Origin: Gammaproteobacteria bacterium UBA7803
GTDB lineage: Bacteria > Pseudomonadota > Gammaproteobacteria > Pseudomonadales > Azotimanducaceae
Direction: 5' to 3'
Assembly (NCBI GenBank): GCA_002480525.1
Contig: DLCH01000064.1
Span: 2,486 to 32,494 of the forward strand
Length of the DNA stretch: 30,009 bases
This document shows positions 29,479 to 30,009 of the stretch, piece by piece (the first letter of the stretch is position 1; every line of letters starts with the position of its first letter). Position numbers and translations under genes: made by a program. A model generated the notes under the pieces. That model saw only the letters and a list, made by a program, of their open reading frames with translations. It had not been told where the DNA came from and did not search any database.

Positions 29479-30009
29479 ATGCACCAGGTTCCAGCCGGCC
29501 CGGTCCGGCCGCGTCTCACGCTCATCGCCCTGCTGGCCGCCGTCGCGCTGGCCGGCTGCGGGCAGTCGGACCCGCCCGCCGGCGACGCCGCCGGGGCCAC
29601 CGTCGAACCGGCGGACCTGATCATCGACAACGCGCGGGTCTACACCCTGTCCTGGGCGCAGCCCGCCGCCGACGGCACCCCCGCTGCGGACGCGCCCAGG
29701 GACGAAACCGGCTGGCATCCCGACGCCCGGGCCGTGGCCGTGCGCGACGGGCGGATCGTGTACGTCGGCAGCAGCGCCGGGGCCGCCGCCTACCGCGGCG
29801 ACGCCACCGCCGTGGCCGACGTCGACGGCGCCACCGTGCTGCCGGGACTGGTCGACTCGCACACCCACATCTTCAATCTGGGCGCCAAGCTGTCCCGGGT
29901 GGATCTGTACGGCGTCGAGACCGAGGAGGAAGCCGTCGCCCGGGTGGTCGAGGCGGCCCGGGACGTTCCGCCGGGGGAATGGATCGTCGGCCAGGGCTGG
30001 GACGAGGGC
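29479..30009 (+). CDS. lipoprotein amidohydrolase, YtcJ-like (N-terminal part; runs off window)
   Basis: Only 177 codons are present; the frame is open at the right edge. The N-terminus is a lipoprotein signal peptide: a charged start (residues 1-13), a hydrophobic core LTLIALLAAVALA and a lipobox LAGC with Cys at about residue 28, so the mature protein would be lipid-anchored. After a Gly/Ala/Pro linker comes the start of an amidohydrolase-family metal enzyme: DLIIDNARVYTL, AVAVRDGRIVYVGSS, GATVLPGLVDSHTHIF with the HTH metal ligands, and GEWIVGQGWDEG, as in the amidohydrolase 3 (YtcJ) group. The ATG at 29479 follows a strong GGGAGGGG ribosome site. The substrate is unknown. Confidence 0.85.
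   Translation, partial: MHQVPAGPVRPRLTLIALLAAVALAGCGQSDPPAGDAAGATVEPADLIIDNARVYTLSWAQPAADGTPAADAPRDETGWHPDARAVAVRDGRIVYVGSSAGAAAYRGDATAVADVDGATVLPGLVDSHTHIFNLGAKLSRVDLYGVETEEEAVARVVEAARDVPPGEWIVGQGWDEG

Overview
This window looks like chromosome from a high-GC, free-living gammaproteobacterium. The evidence is a canonical RpoS-type sigma factor, a divergent sdhCDA/gltA locus, a complete bacterial selenocysteine set (selA, selB, tRNA-Sec, selD), and panB-panC followed by a type III pantothenate kinase. An Ectothiorhodospiraceae/Chromatiales-like host is my guess from gene content and composition; it is not proven. I see no insertion sequence, prophage, CRISPR array or other sign of recent transfer.

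Layout. (1) 1-4073: sdhA (cut by the window edge), sdhD and sdhC on the minus strand, divergent from gltA, with a recognisable sigma70-type promoter in each direction. (2) 4248-5935: rpoS and, directly upstream in the same operon, an unusual two-domain regulator with a BldC/MerR-like DNA-binding head and a response-regulator receiver. Upstream of it lie six copies of a 9-bp direct repeat, four of them abutting a candidate -35 box of that operon. (3) 6059-13751: the selenium block. selA and selB overlap, tRNA-Sec follows, then a MetX-family acyltransferase. Convergent to these is an operon with its own strong promoter encoding a small acidic protein, an FAD oxidoreductase-SelD fusion and a FrnE/DsbA-like thiol oxidoreductase, with overlapping start and stop codons at both joints. 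(4) 13843-20301: an ETHE1/Blh-like persulfide-dioxygenase-type MBL protein; a class III omega-aminotransferase divergent from an MFS transporter; and a monomeric sarcosine oxidase-like flavoenzyme divergent from an NSS sodium symporter. These look like two amine/amino-acid uptake-and-oxidation pairs. (5) 20341-23817: a YdjM-type membrane hydrolase converging on, and overlapping by 88 nt, a two-gene cyclic-di-GMP operon made of a degenerate HD-GYP protein and a degenerate GGDEF plus EAL protein. (6) 23966-26711: an NhaC-type antiporter and a site-2 protease with CBS domains, convergent. (7) 26794-29179: panB-panC-coaX, translationally coupled by ATGA overlaps, which make pantothenate and phosphorylate it. 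(8) 29479-30009: the start of a lipoprotein amidohydrolase, cut by the window end.

The two places most worth attention are the 9-bp repeat array beside the BldC-like receiver protein and rpoS, and the SelD-fusion operon with its acidic and thiol-redox partners. All functional calls come from reading motifs by eye; no database search was possible.
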